Of a stretch of DNA of 25,195 nucleotides, positions 14,960 through 21,911 are shown piece by piece. The stretch covers positions 1-25,195 of the IMG/VR virus record IMGVR_UViG_3300030451_003757. One strand, written 5' to 3'. Both the position numbers and the translations under genes were made by a program. Positions within the stretch are counted from its first letter, which is position 1; each line of letters begins with the position of its first letter. The stretch is from a virus. Under the pieces are notes generated by a model. That model did no database searches. It was not told the DNA's origin and was given only the letters and a program-made list of their open reading frames with translations.

Positions 14960-15649
14960 CTATTCCCATATCCGATGCCCTAAATCTTGATCACAAATAT
15001 CACTATGTCCTTCTTTCTGTGCTGCTAACCATGTCGCAGGGCAATATACGTTCCAGTCTTTACGTCTATGGGCTACTTCGTATTGATGATCTACATGATG
15101 ATTCTGTCTACCCATATAATCAGGAGCGTGGTTGAGGTGAACATACACTTTTTTATATATTTTACGTTTTAAAGCGTAGGCGTGAGTCCTATTTACTGAC
15201 ATAGCTCTCATAACTCTCTGAATACCTATATGTTCTGGCTCTCTCCTATGCTGTCCACCTAAGTATATTTGATCCCAATTAGTAGGTACATTATGCATAA
15301 AAGCATTTAACATAGGTAATGCTTCAGGTATAAATTCAGCGTCATCTTCAAGTATTAGAATTGATCCAATGGTTTTATTTAAGATGTTCTGCTCCATTAT
15401 AACGTCTTCGATAATCCTTATGTGAGACCTCAAACACCCCCATGCGCCAGCTCCTGCCTGAAAATAACTTGGGAAGGAGGTTCTATTTCCCATAATAGCA
15501 GGGTAAACTACAATATCCTCTGGGTCTGCTAAATTACTTTCTTCTATATCGTTTAAGAAACTTTTGAGTCTTTGTTCTCTATCAGGTCTATTTATTACAT
15601 AAATCCTGTCGAACCAGTCAGTAAGCTGTTTGTACCCGTTGTAAGCCAC
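14960..15649 (-). CDS. Glycosyltransferase family 25-like protein
   Basis: 229 aa sugar transferase. The GT25 (LPS/beta-galactosyltransferase) hallmarks are present: an N-terminal IYVINRPDREQRL strand-loop (~17-28), GAWGCLRSH (68-76), and the acidic ILEDDAEF motif (99-106) that would bind the nucleotide-sugar and metal. It is cytoplasmic, with no membrane anchor. It starts with GTG right after the TAG of the 387-aa gene and lies deep in the structural operon, so it would be made late. It could glycosylate a virion protein, or alter host lipopolysaccharide; position favours the former, but neither is shown. Confidence 0.8.
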   Translation of the reverse strand: MAYNGYKQLTDWFDRIYVINRPDREQRLKSFLNDIEESNLADPEDIVVYPAIMGNRTSFPSYFQAGAGAWGCLRSHIRIIEDVIMEQNILNKTIGSILILEDDAEFIPEALPMLNAFMHNVPTNWDQIYLGGQHRREPEHIGIQRVMRAMSVNRTHAYALKRKIYKKVYVHLNHAPDYMGRQNHHVDHQYEVAHRRKDWNVYCPATWLAAQKEGHSDICDQDLGHRIWE

Positions 15650-16813
15650 CTATGTTGAAGTAGAAGAGATTCCACCACCACTTCCTTGAGGAGAGTTCTC
15701 TTGAAGAGCTAAAATGCTACTAATTGACGATATGCTGCCTGTGTCTATATACCCCGTACCGTTGGATGGAGCACTACTGCCCGCAGCTCCAAAACCCCCA
15801 AAAAATCCTCCTGTGTGCTCTGGTGTTTCTATTATAGAAGGCTCTTCGCCAAACTCATTGTCTATTGGTGGTATAAAAGAAGGTTCATCTATTTCTTCTA
15901 TTATGGAAGGCTCTCCATCAAATATTGGGACTTCAGGGTTTGGTTGATTAGGTTGTGCATTTTTATTACTTTCCCCTGATGGTATAAAGTTAGGGTTATT
16001 GGTAGCTGTAGGTAAGTTATTGTTTCCAGTGCTTTGACGGGGAGCTTCAAAAGTACCTGCAGGGTTATCATCAGTGGCCGTAGTCGTTAAGGAGTATGTA
16101 GCCCCATCAGAACTGCTTGGTGCTTCTGACCCATCAATAATCGTGGTGGCATAGTAAAGATGATCTTCTATGCTTTGAGTAATTGAAGTTTCTCCATTAG
16201 CTGTTTCATTAAATGATCCTATTTTAATATGATATCTACCCCTATTAGGAGCTTCTCTAAGAAGTTTATTATTAACTTTTTCTAATTTACCACAAGGTTC
16301 TTCCTCTGGAATCTCATCTTCTTGCGGTATAAAACTTAATGTGCATTCACTAATTGTGTGGTTGGCTGCATCAAGATAAAATTTAAGATATACAGTTCCA
16401 TATTTTCCTTTATTAGATAATATAGAAAACTTTCTATTTTCTCCTTTTTCTCCTATAAAACTAGCTGGTGTTATGTTTCCAAAACTAGGTAATGGACTTT
16501 GACCTTTTATACCAAACCGTGTAGTTCCTCCGACATCAAAACCTTCAACTTGAATAGCTGCTATGCTAAAATATAAAACCCCATAATAACATACGAACTG
16601 TGTTCGTTCATCTTGCTCTAAAACCTCTAATTGGAAAGGATGTTTTTTACCTTCAAAAAGATCTGTTGGGTTAGTTACGAGTTCATCAGTGCCGTAATAA
16701 TTATTATCTATAACCCCAAAATTGTCTGCATCAAAATCATCAGACCATGACTCAACATTCCCTACTCCTGTAGTGTCTATTGAAACTTCATTATTATAAA
16801 ATTCTTCGGACAT
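15650..16813 (-). CDS. 387-aa probable structural protein with low-complexity tail
   Basis: The N-terminal ~200 residues look folded and beta-rich (HPFQLEVLEQDERTQFVCYYGVLYFSIAAIQVEGFDVGG; GKYGTVYLKFYLDAANHTISECTLSF). Residues ~215-387 are low complexity: Asn/Pro/Ser/Gly-rich with repeated PSIIEE, PSFIPP and PSIIET segments, probably disordered. The gene follows the 479-aa protein by two bases and abuts the glycosyltransferase. A Ser/Thr-rich tail beside a glycosyltransferase would be a plausible modification target, which is inference. I do not recognise the family; virion or tail-associated is the best reading. Confidence 0.5.
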   Translation of the reverse strand: MSEEFYNNEVSIDTTGVGNVESWSDDFDADNFGVIDNNYYGTDELVTNPTDLFEGKKHPFQLEVLEQDERTQFVCYYGVLYFSIAAIQVEGFDVGGTTRFGIKGQSPLPSFGNITPASFIGEKGENRKFSILSNKGKYGTVYLKFYLDAANHTISECTLSFIPQEDEIPEEEPCGKLEKVNNKLLREAPNRGRYHIKIGSFNETANGETSITQSIEDHLYYATTIIDGSEAPSSSDGATYSLTTTATDDNPAGTFEAPRQSTGNNNLPTATNNPNFIPSGESNKNAQPNQPNPEVPIFDGEPSIIEEIDEPSFIPPIDNEFGEEPSIIETPEHTGGFFGGFGAAGSSAPSNGTGYIDTGSISSISSILALQENSPQGSGGGISSTST

Positions 16814-16815
16814 CT

Positions 16816-18255
16816 TTACGCATAAGTACCAGTAAAAGGCTGAATATTTGGGGGAAATATCGTTTTCTTAATTCTTACATAACCTCCTCTATTTGGTTCT
16901 TGAGTATCTGAAACAACTATTTCAGAAGGCCAGTCAACATAATTAGTTGCTGGATATGAAAATCTAGACGCTGCGAACTTATATTTAGGATGTCCTGTGC
17001 CTGTTGTTATGCCTATATCAATAGCGTTATGTAGAGTAGGCTGTACTTGTAGTTTTGCTAAAGGAGTTGAAAAAACAACAGGTAAAGGATGCATTGGGTT
17101 TATTGAAGTTAGTGTCTGTTTTGTTTTTGACCAAGTAATCTCATACTGAGTTTTAGTAGGGCCATCGTATCTGTTTCTTTTATAAACAGGAATAACAACA
17201 GACTCTCCTCCCCCGTCTTTTAACTTCCACGTATACCCAACGATACCTCCGTTCTGTGCATCGTCTCCATCTCCTAAACCAGATACACCATTAAGTACGG
17301 GAGGCCAAACATATCTTTCTTGGGTTTCGTACTTAGCGATAACTGATAATCCCGCAGAAGCTCCTGATGTGACTACTGAAGGGACTACTTGTTTCTCACT
17401 TAAAACATACCAGTTATCTGATATTTGCTTTCCTTCCCTTTTTATACCTAACTTATCAGTACCCCAAAAATTAGAATTCCCCGAAGGTGAGCCTCCAAGA
17501 TCTGAGTGTCCTGTAGCATATGTTAGGTTTCCCGCTTTAAAAGAATTCGCAGTAGTCGTACCAGTGTCAACAAGAGTATCTCCTGAAGTACTAAATGTTT
17601 TCGTAGCTTGTATGTTTTCAGAATGGAAGAATATAGTTTCCTTATCTACTAACGCTCCTAAAGAGGGGTTAGAATCAGCTCCACTAGCAGTTGTATCAAA
17701 TGAAAAAGTTCTATCTACATATACATTACGGATAGGTACTTTTTTTACAAAAACTCTTTGCTCTACTACATACAAAGAATCTAAAACTTCGTTGCCCGAT
17801 CTTACCTGTTTTTTCTCAAAGAGTATATAACCATCACTACCAGAAAACGGGTCACTAGTAGTGGTCGGCATAGCCGAATTCAAAGCAGGACTACTTTCGT
17901 CATAAGAACTGCGGAGGATTACGTAAGTTCGTGTAACAGAATCGTATCGAGTGCTTGAAGCTCCAGCAGCTTGGAACTCCCAGTTATACTGATCTTGATT
18001 GTCACGATTTACAACATAGTACCATAATTGATACTGCCCATTCTGGTCGTTAGCACTTTTTATTAAAGCTAACTTATGGCTAGGGAAATTTGTAGTATCG
18101 GGATGTGGGGTTCCGTATGGTGTGTCATCAGCGGTAGCAGCCGACTTTACACTTTTGCTAGCATCTTTAGTTTCAATAACTACTAAGTCTGCTACTTTAG
18201 GAGTAGTAAACTCAATAATCCGTTGCCTTCTGGATGGCGACGTAACTCTAGCCAT
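16816..18255 (-). CDS. 479-aa conserved structural-type protein, unknown role
   Basis: Beta-rich, mildly basic at the N-terminus (ARVTSPSRRQRIIEF), with many Tyr/Thr strands and no enzyme motif or membrane segment. Notable segments are YNWEFQAAGASSTRYDSVTR near 90-110, DNWYVLSEKQVVPS near 290, and RYVWPPVLNGV near 325. It follows the 186-aa gene by one base (TAATATG) and precedes the 387-aa gene by two, so the three are co-translated. I recall similar proteins only from uncultured phage contigs. A tail or baseplate component is likely from position; no specific role can be assigned. Confidence 0.5.
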   Translation of the reverse strand: MARVTSPSRRQRIIEFTTPKVADLVVIETKDASKSVKSAATADDTPYGTPHPDTTNFPSHKLALIKSANDQNGQYQLWYYVVNRDNQDQYNWEFQAAGASSTRYDSVTRTYVILRSSYDESSPALNSAMPTTTSDPFSGSDGYILFEKKQVRSGNEVLDSLYVVEQRVFVKKVPIRNVYVDRTFSFDTTASGADSNPSLGALVDKETIFFHSENIQATKTFSTSGDTLVDTGTTTANSFKAGNLTYATGHSDLGGSPSGNSNFWGTDKLGIKREGKQISDNWYVLSEKQVVPSVVTSGASAGLSVIAKYETQERYVWPPVLNGVSGLGDGDDAQNGGIVGYTWKLKDGGGESVVIPVYKRNRYDGPTKTQYEITWSKTKQTLTSINPMHPLPVVFSTPLAKLQVQPTLHNAIDIGITTGTGHPKYKFAASRFSYPATNYVDWPSEIVVSDTQEPNRGGYVRIKKTIFPPNIQPFTGTYA

Positions 18256-18256
18256 A

Positions 18257-18817
18257 TTAGTCTTTTGCTAAAACTACAACTGTTAGGTCATCGCCACTAG
18301 CTGCGAATGTTATAGTTATGTTAACATCTGTAGGATCTGCTCTTGGGATAAGTAAGGCTGACCTTGTAAGACTATTTCCACTACCTAAAGTAATATCACC
18401 AAACTTATTATCTGTTGATGCAATTACTATATCCCCAGTATTTGTGGAATCTGTCTCATAATGCATAGCTACAATCTTAGATGCTGCTGGAATAATATCT
18501 CCCACTGCGTCTGTTGGAGATGATGGTGTCCCACCATTAGAGGCGAAACCAGTAAAAGTATGCCCTGTTCTATCTAAAGCCGAAGGAGAATCACCACCAG
18601 CAGCAGAAAATTTATGTAGGTCGAGATCCCAACTTATTTGATCAGAAGCAGCCGTTGATGTGAACTTTACAGAATATACAATATCTGCTTCAGAACTAGT
18701 AGGGTTTACACTTAGTGTCCTACCTATTCGTATATCATTTTGCACATTAGTACCTTGACCAGCCATTGTTGCTATAATGCTGGTGCGGATATTGATTCCT
18801 GATAATGATTGAGCCAT
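18257..18817 (-). CDS. 186-aa structural-type protein, unknown role
   Basis: Small beta-rich, Ser/Thr/Ala/Asp-rich soluble protein with no signal peptide. The first half has IVYSVKFTSTAASDQISWDLDLHKFSA. The end has VNITITFAASGDDLTVVVLAKD, a final beta strand pair typical of small phage sandwich domains (tail-tube, decoration or head-fibre proteins). It follows the acidic repeat gene by 8 bases and lies close to the capsid gene. A virion role is inferred from location and composition. Confidence 0.5.
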   Translation of the reverse strand: MAQSLSGINIRTSIIATMAGQGTNVQNDIRIGRTLSVNPTSSEADIVYSVKFTSTAASDQISWDLDLHKFSAAGGDSPSALDRTGHTFTGFASNGGTPSSPTDAVGDIIPAASKIVAMHYETDSTNTGDIVIASTDNKFGDITLGSGNSLTRSALLIPRADPTDVNITITFAASGDDLTVVVLAKD

Positions 18818-18825
18818 AATGTTTA

Positions 18826-19188
18826 TTAAGAGTCTTCTACGTTCTCACGCATGAACTTTGTGATTAGTTGTGCGGGTGATGAGTCTGGATTTTCTTTTAT
18901 AAACATCATTAGCATTTCCATTTGCTCTTGATGTTCTTCATCTTCAGCATTGAACTCTTCTCCAAAAAGCTCCATGAACAATGACATTGCCATATCATCA
19001 CTACCTTTCATCGGTTCTTCAGATGGTTCTTCAGATGGTTCTTCAGATGGTTCTTCAGATGGTTCTTCAGATGGTTCTTCAGACGGTTCCATCATAGCTT
19101 TTTCAATGGCAATAACAAAAGAGTCATCCCCTGCTTCCATTTCATCTTCCATTTCATCTTCCATTTCGTTTTTTTCTACTTTTTCCAT
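18826..19188 (-). CDS. Acidic Met/Glu-rich protein with tandem EPSE repeats
   Basis: 120 aa, extremely acidic and methionine-rich. Near the N-terminus are about three EMED-type units, in the middle six EPSE units encoded by an almost perfect 12-base repeat, and the C-terminal ~55 residues form a helical domain (LFMELFGEEFNAEDEE... MLMMFIKENPDSSPAQLITKFMREN). I chose the ATG at 19188, not the frame opening at 19245, because the longer start would lie in the terminator hairpin downstream of the 196-aa gene. It might be a scaffold-like or decoration protein, but order argues against a classical scaffold since it follows the capsid gene. Unknown. Confidence 0.55.
   Translation of the reverse strand: MEKVEKNEMEDEMEDEMEAGDDSFVIAIEKAMMEPSEEPSEEPSEEPSEEPSEEPSEEPMKGSDDMAMSLFMELFGEEFNAEDEEHQEQMEMLMMFIKENPDSSPAQLITKFMRENVEDS
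19013..19090 (-). repeat. 12-bp tandem repeat (six units) encoding EPSE
   Basis: Six units of GGTTCTTCAGAT (plus-strand sense) followed by a partial copy. Five are identical and the sixth has one change (GAC). Near-identity at synonymous positions indicates recent slippage expansion rather than protein-level selection alone. The repeat length keeps the reading frame. Confidence 0.95.
19135..19168 (-). repeat. Second 12-bp repeat in the same gene, encoding EMED
   Basis: About 2.8 units of TTCCATTTCATC (plus-strand sense) give the MEDEMEDEM stretch near the N-terminus. It is a different unit from the EPSE array but has the same 12-base period. Confidence 0.85.
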
Positions 19189-19218
19189 AAATTTATTTTG
19201 TTTATATATGTATAAATA

Positions 19219-19262
19219 AATAACCCCGATCCCCTCCTTTTGCAAGAGGATCGGGGATTATT
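19219..19262 (-). terminator. Intrinsic-terminator-like hairpin after the 196-aa gene
   Basis: CCCCGATCC (19224-19232) pairs perfectly with GGATCGGGG (19248-19256). AATAA and TTATT on the flanks can extend the stem past a one-base bulge. It lies 23 bases past the stop of the 196-aa gene in the minus direction and is followed on that strand by an AT-rich stretch rather than a pure T-run. Partial termination to lower expression of downstream structural genes is the likely role. Confidence 0.7.
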
Positions 19263-19285
19263 GTGATTTGGTATGGTATTACTCT

Positions 19286-19876
19286 CTATTGAGCAGGAAC
19301 ACAATCAGCATAATTAGCGGCATTAACAATGTTAGCTAAAACAACAAATTGACCTGCTGTGAGTTCATCGTTGTTAACTCCCGCAGGGTTGAATGTGACT
19401 CTTAAAGTATGACCAGCGGTTGGGATATTAAATCCTCCGATTACATCAGCTTCTCCATCAATCAGAGCACCAGTGTTATCAACAAAACCTACTGTTCTTA
19501 CGTCAGTATTTGTTATAAAACCATCTGGATCAGCACTTTGAGAGCCTACAGCTACTACACATCCAGATAAAGAGCCACCAGCACCGTCATCTCCAGTAAA
19601 GGCTTTAGTAGTTACTAACCGAACTAGGTTGATTTTATCCCCTGCTACAAATGTATATACATCAAAGGTAATAGCATTTTCGGTAGCGTCAGCAGCTAAT
19701 GTAGCATTATCAAAGTTAAACAAAAACGCATGAGAAAAACCTTCTCTGATAAGAGCTGCTGGTACTTGTTGGATTAAACTACTCCCACCAGAATCTTTGT
19801 TGGATATAAGGAGGGCATCGTTTCCCGCAACAGCAGAATTAGTTTGTAGAGTTGTTGTATCATCTAAAGTTGGCAT
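19286..19876 (-). CDS. Virion-associated beta-rich protein with shared N-terminal module
   Basis: 196 aa. The first ~45 residues (MPTLDDTTTLQ... NDALLISNKD) match the opening pattern of the tail protein at 21912-23492 and the 62-aa protein at 23496-23684; in phage tail proteins such openings often form attachment or trimerisation segments. The remaining ~150 residues are Gly/Asp/Thr-rich beta structure (GDKINLVRLVTTKAFTGDDGAGG; TLRVTFNPAGVNNDELTAGQFVVLANIV), like small decoration or receptor-binding domains. It directly follows the capsid gene and is bracketed by two hairpin terminators, which suggests its own high dosage. Decoration or head-fibre protein is the best inference. Confidence 0.55.
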   Translation of the reverse strand: MPTLDDTTTLQTNSAVAGNDALLISNKDSGGSSLIQQVPAALIREGFSHAFLFNFDNATLAADATENAITFDVYTFVAGDKINLVRLVTTKAFTGDDGAGGSLSGCVVAVGSQSADPDGFITNTDVRTVGFVDNTGALIDGEADVIGGFNIPTAGHTLRVTFNPAGVNNDELTAGQFVVLANIVNAANYADCVPAQ

Positions 19877-19904
19877 AATTTTTAATAGTTAGAATTAATA
19901 TTAT

Positions 19905-19932
19905 GTGGGGTTCCCTTTTATAGGAACCCCAC
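19905..19932 (-). terminator. Hairpin terminator after the major capsid gene
   Basis: GTGGGGTTCC (19905-19914) and GGAACCCCAC (19923-19932) form a perfect 10-bp stem with an 8-base AT-rich loop, 7 bases past the capsid stop. The minus strand then reads ATAATATTAATTC, AT-rich but not a strict T-run. Probably a leaky terminator or an mRNA 3'-end stabiliser that keeps capsid transcript high. Confidence 0.75.
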
Positions 19933-19939
19933 TTTAGAA

Positions 19940-21265
19940 TTAAGCAGCAGGTGTGCTTGAGTCCCTCTTGAATAGAATCATAAATCCGAAGTCTGTCTTG
20001 ATCGGCTTAGAAGCAGATGCAAGGATACCTCTGAAGAATCCAGTCTCACTGTCAGGGTTAATGACAGCATCAGGGATGTTCAACCACTTGAACTCACCTT
20101 TGTAGTCGTTTGCGTTGAATGTAACGCCACTACCAACTGAGCTTAACGGCTGTGGAATCTGAGACTCCATTACGTCAGGATGCAAAATAAATGCAGCCTC
20201 GTAAGAAGCAGAATCGTAAGCACTGTTATAAGTAGATACGCCACTCGATACTGTGTAAGGAGCTATTCGTGTAAACTGATCAGTACTTGCCAAAGAGAAC
20301 CTTGGAGCAAGATCGTCAACTAAGTGATAGAAACCTCTGAAAGATTTCTCGATTCCTAATGGAGCAATAAGATCACTTACTGCTGCATTATTGTAACGAA
20401 CATCATCACGGAAACCTGCTTCAGTCTGAAGCTGATAAGATGCCTCAGATGAAATGACAAGTCCAAAAACTGGACGGCCATTCTCACGGCCGTAAGCATT
20501 AGTACCTGCACCTCTACGAATCAAGTTGAAGTAACACTTATCAAGAATTGCATTTGAAATGTTAGCATCAGGAATGCCAGCAACTCCTGCAGCACTAAGG
20601 TCAAGCACTTGATCGATGCCGTCCCCTTCAAAGGTTCCGTCTTGCCCGTCGAGAGCGGTTCCAGTAGTCTTACATCCAACATATCCGTCAGAGAGACGAG
20701 CATACTCATCACGATAACGGTTCTCCCAAGTGTAGCGGGTAGCTTCAGTAAGAAGATCCATGATCGCACGAAGTTGTTCTCCACGGTGAGCAGCAAAACG
20801 CATGTCATTTAGAGATATGCGTGGTGACTCAATGGCAGCTCTTGCAAGCTGGTACTGCTTGAGCTTTTTACCGAAATGTACAAATGATGTACCTGCAACG
20901 ACATTAGGCCCAACTTCAGTAGCCATTGTATCACCGTTTGGTAATGGCTGATCGAGAGTTGATGTACCTAAAGTTCCGCTACCTTCAGAGGCAGCTACGT
21001 TAGTCCAGTCGGCTCCGACTTGACCTGCAGTAGGTGTTCCAGTGCTGCCTCCTGCTGCAGATACTGGAATGGCTCTGTCGTAAACTAGAGTTGTTAAGAA
21101 TCCACCAGACTGATCTGGGAATGTTGTTTGTCTAATAAGATCCATCCAAGGACTTGTATGGATAGTTTGTCTATGTATGTCTGCACCAATGCGGTTAGCC
21201 TCTTCAGCGAGAACAGTCTCGATGGCGACAGTACCGTCGGTAACAGGGTTAAATGTATGTCCCAT
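19940..21265 (-). CDS. Major capsid protein, probable HK97-fold
   Basis: 441 aa, near-neutral, Ala/Gly/Thr-rich. An N-terminal helix-turn region (VAIETVLAEEANRIGADIHRQTIHTSPWMDLIRQTTFP) leads to a long central region with FGKKLKQYQLARAAIESPRISLNDMRF and the helix GEQLRAIMDLLTEATRYTWENRYRDEY, then GRPVFGLVISSEASYQLQ and a C-terminal domain with AFILHPDVMESQIPQP and a final beta strand FGFMILFKRD. This layout and length fit capsid proteins of uncultured tailed phages. It is the only gene with both a long leader and an adjacent terminator, as expected for the most abundant virion protein. No scaffold or protease domain is fused. Family assignment is by pattern, not search. Confidence 0.75.
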   Translation of the reverse strand: MGHTFNPVTDGTVAIETVLAEEANRIGADIHRQTIHTSPWMDLIRQTTFPDQSGGFLTTLVYDRAIPVSAAGGSTGTPTAGQVGADWTNVAASEGSGTLGTSTLDQPLPNGDTMATEVGPNVVAGTSFVHFGKKLKQYQLARAAIESPRISLNDMRFAAHRGEQLRAIMDLLTEATRYTWENRYRDEYARLSDGYVGCKTTGTALDGQDGTFEGDGIDQVLDLSAAGVAGIPDANISNAILDKCYFNLIRRGAGTNAYGRENGRPVFGLVISSEASYQLQTEAGFRDDVRYNNAAVSDLIAPLGIEKSFRGFYHLVDDLAPRFSLASTDQFTRIAPYTVSSGVSTYNSAYDSASYEAAFILHPDVMESQIPQPLSSVGSGVTFNANDYKGEFKWLNIPDAVINPDSETGFFRGILASASKPIKTDFGFMILFKRDSSTPAA

Positions 21266-21364
21266 TGTATTAAATTAGTTAATAAAATTATAAGTTAAGG
21301 CAGACCACTCCCCTTTAGAAGGCGAAGCAATCTAGTTTCAATATCGTATAACCTTGCTTAATTA

Positions 21365-21392
21365 GAACTAATTGGGAAAGGCTAGAGCAACC
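21365..21392 (-). repeat. Leader repeat copy A
   Basis: On the minus strand: GGTTGCTCTAGCC (21392-21380), a 6-base spacer, then AATTAGTTC (21373-21365). The 13-mer can fold as GGTT/AGCC around the loop GCTCT. Confidence 0.85.
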
Positions 21393-21438
21393 CACAAGAT
21401 TTATGTCTAAGAGACTCAGCTCTGATCACATGCAGACT

Positions 21439-21463
21439 GAACTAATTAATGGCTAGAGCAACC
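21439..21463 (-). repeat. Leader repeat copy B
   Basis: On the minus strand: GGTTGCTCTAGCC (21463-21451), a 3-base spacer, then AATTAGTTC (21447-21439). Both blocks are identical to copy A; only the spacer differs. The GG of this copy is also the end of the hairpin at 21462-21480, so the two folds compete. Confidence 0.85.
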
Positions 21464-21480
21464 TATCTGAATGCGATAGG
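21462..21480 (-). other. 6-bp hairpin at the start of the capsid leader
   Basis: CCTATC (21462-21467) pairs with GATAGG (21475-21480) around a 7-base loop. It shares two bases with leader repeat copy B. Confidence 0.5.
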
Positions 21481-21482
21481 TA

Positions 21483-21511
21483 AAAGTAAATTTATTCTTA
21501 TGGAAAGTCAA
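21483..21511 (-). promoter_or_regulatory. Candidate sigma70-type promoter for the capsid gene
   Basis: The minus strand reads TTGACT (21511-21506), exactly 17 bases, then TACTTT (21488-21483). The -35 is close to consensus and the -10 is weak (3 of 6). It lies directly after the 112-aa gene's stop and would give a ~210-nt leader to the capsid ATG. Confidence 0.35.
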
Positions 21512-21519
21512 TAAGAGAA

Positions 21520-21858
21520 TTACTTATTGTACATTTGACCCATACGGAACACCATACCGCTGCCTCTTTTTTCTTTTTCCTTTTTATCGTCCTTTTTCAT
21601 TCCAGCAGCCATTTCTTTTTTGACATCTTCAACAGCTCCCATAACATCAGACCCTAGCTTACTAGCTATACTAGCAGCAGCTTTAGCTCCTCTAGATAAA
21701 CTCTGAGTTTGTTTAGGCTCTTTTTCTTCTTCTTCTTCTTTTTTCTTTCTAAGACGATTCATTGAACCACCTCTAGTTCTTTTAGAAGGGCTTCCTGAAC
21801 CACCGAAACGTGGTCTTCTGCTTTCTGGTCTTGCTTTGAATTTAAATCTTAATGCCAT
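21520..21858 (-). CDS. 112-aa highly charged basic protein upstream of the capsid gene
   Basis: The N-terminal ~35 residues are Arg/Ser/Gly-rich (FKARPESRRPRFGGSGSP... TRGGSMNRLRKKK) and look disordered. A KKKEEEEEKE block follows. The rest is a helical region (GAKAAASIASKLGSDVMGAVEDVKKEMAAGMKK) and a short basic tail. It directly precedes the capsid leader, the usual slot for a scaffolding or internal head protein, and its helical charged character fits either, but no family is recognised. It follows the tail protein by 53 bases containing nothing else of note. Confidence 0.5.
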   Translation of the reverse strand: MALRFKFKARPESRRPRFGGSGSPSKRTRGGSMNRLRKKKEEEEEKEPKQTQSLSRGAKAAASIASKLGSDVMGAVEDVKKEMAAGMKKDDKKEKEKRGSGMVFRMGQMYNK

Positions 21859-21911
21859 GATATGTAATGTTTACATAAAAATACATTAAGTGCTGGTAAA
21901 AGCAAATTACT

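Larger units (their letters stand above)
21266..21519 (-). other. 254-nt structured leader upstream of the capsid gene
   Basis: The longest gene-free stretch of the window. No open frame of note is found on either strand. It contains a possible promoter at its upstream end, a 6-bp hairpin, two exact copies of GGTTGCTCTAGCC (minus-strand sense) each followed by AATTAGTTC, and a third degenerate copy at 21321-21332. Sense orientation relative to the capsid gene suggests an RNA leader that controls capsid transcription or translation. No known riboswitch or ribozyme consensus is recognised. Confidence 0.55.

Noticed and set aside
19013-19090. Possible CRISPR-like array
   Set aside because: Units are contiguous 12-mers with no spacers and lie in a coding frame.
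18950-19219. Plus-strand Ser-rich frame antisense to the EPSE gene
   Set aside because: It is just the complement of the 12-base repeat; the minus frame has the operon context.
19189-19245. Longer start for the acidic repeat protein
   Set aside because: The extra codons lie in the terminator hairpin of the preceding gene.
21266-21519. Group I intron, tRNA or known riboswitch in the capsid leader
   Set aside because: Short runs such as AATTGGGAAA recall intron core pieces, but the rest of the core (P7, P3) is missing; no cloverleaf or known aptamer consensus is found.
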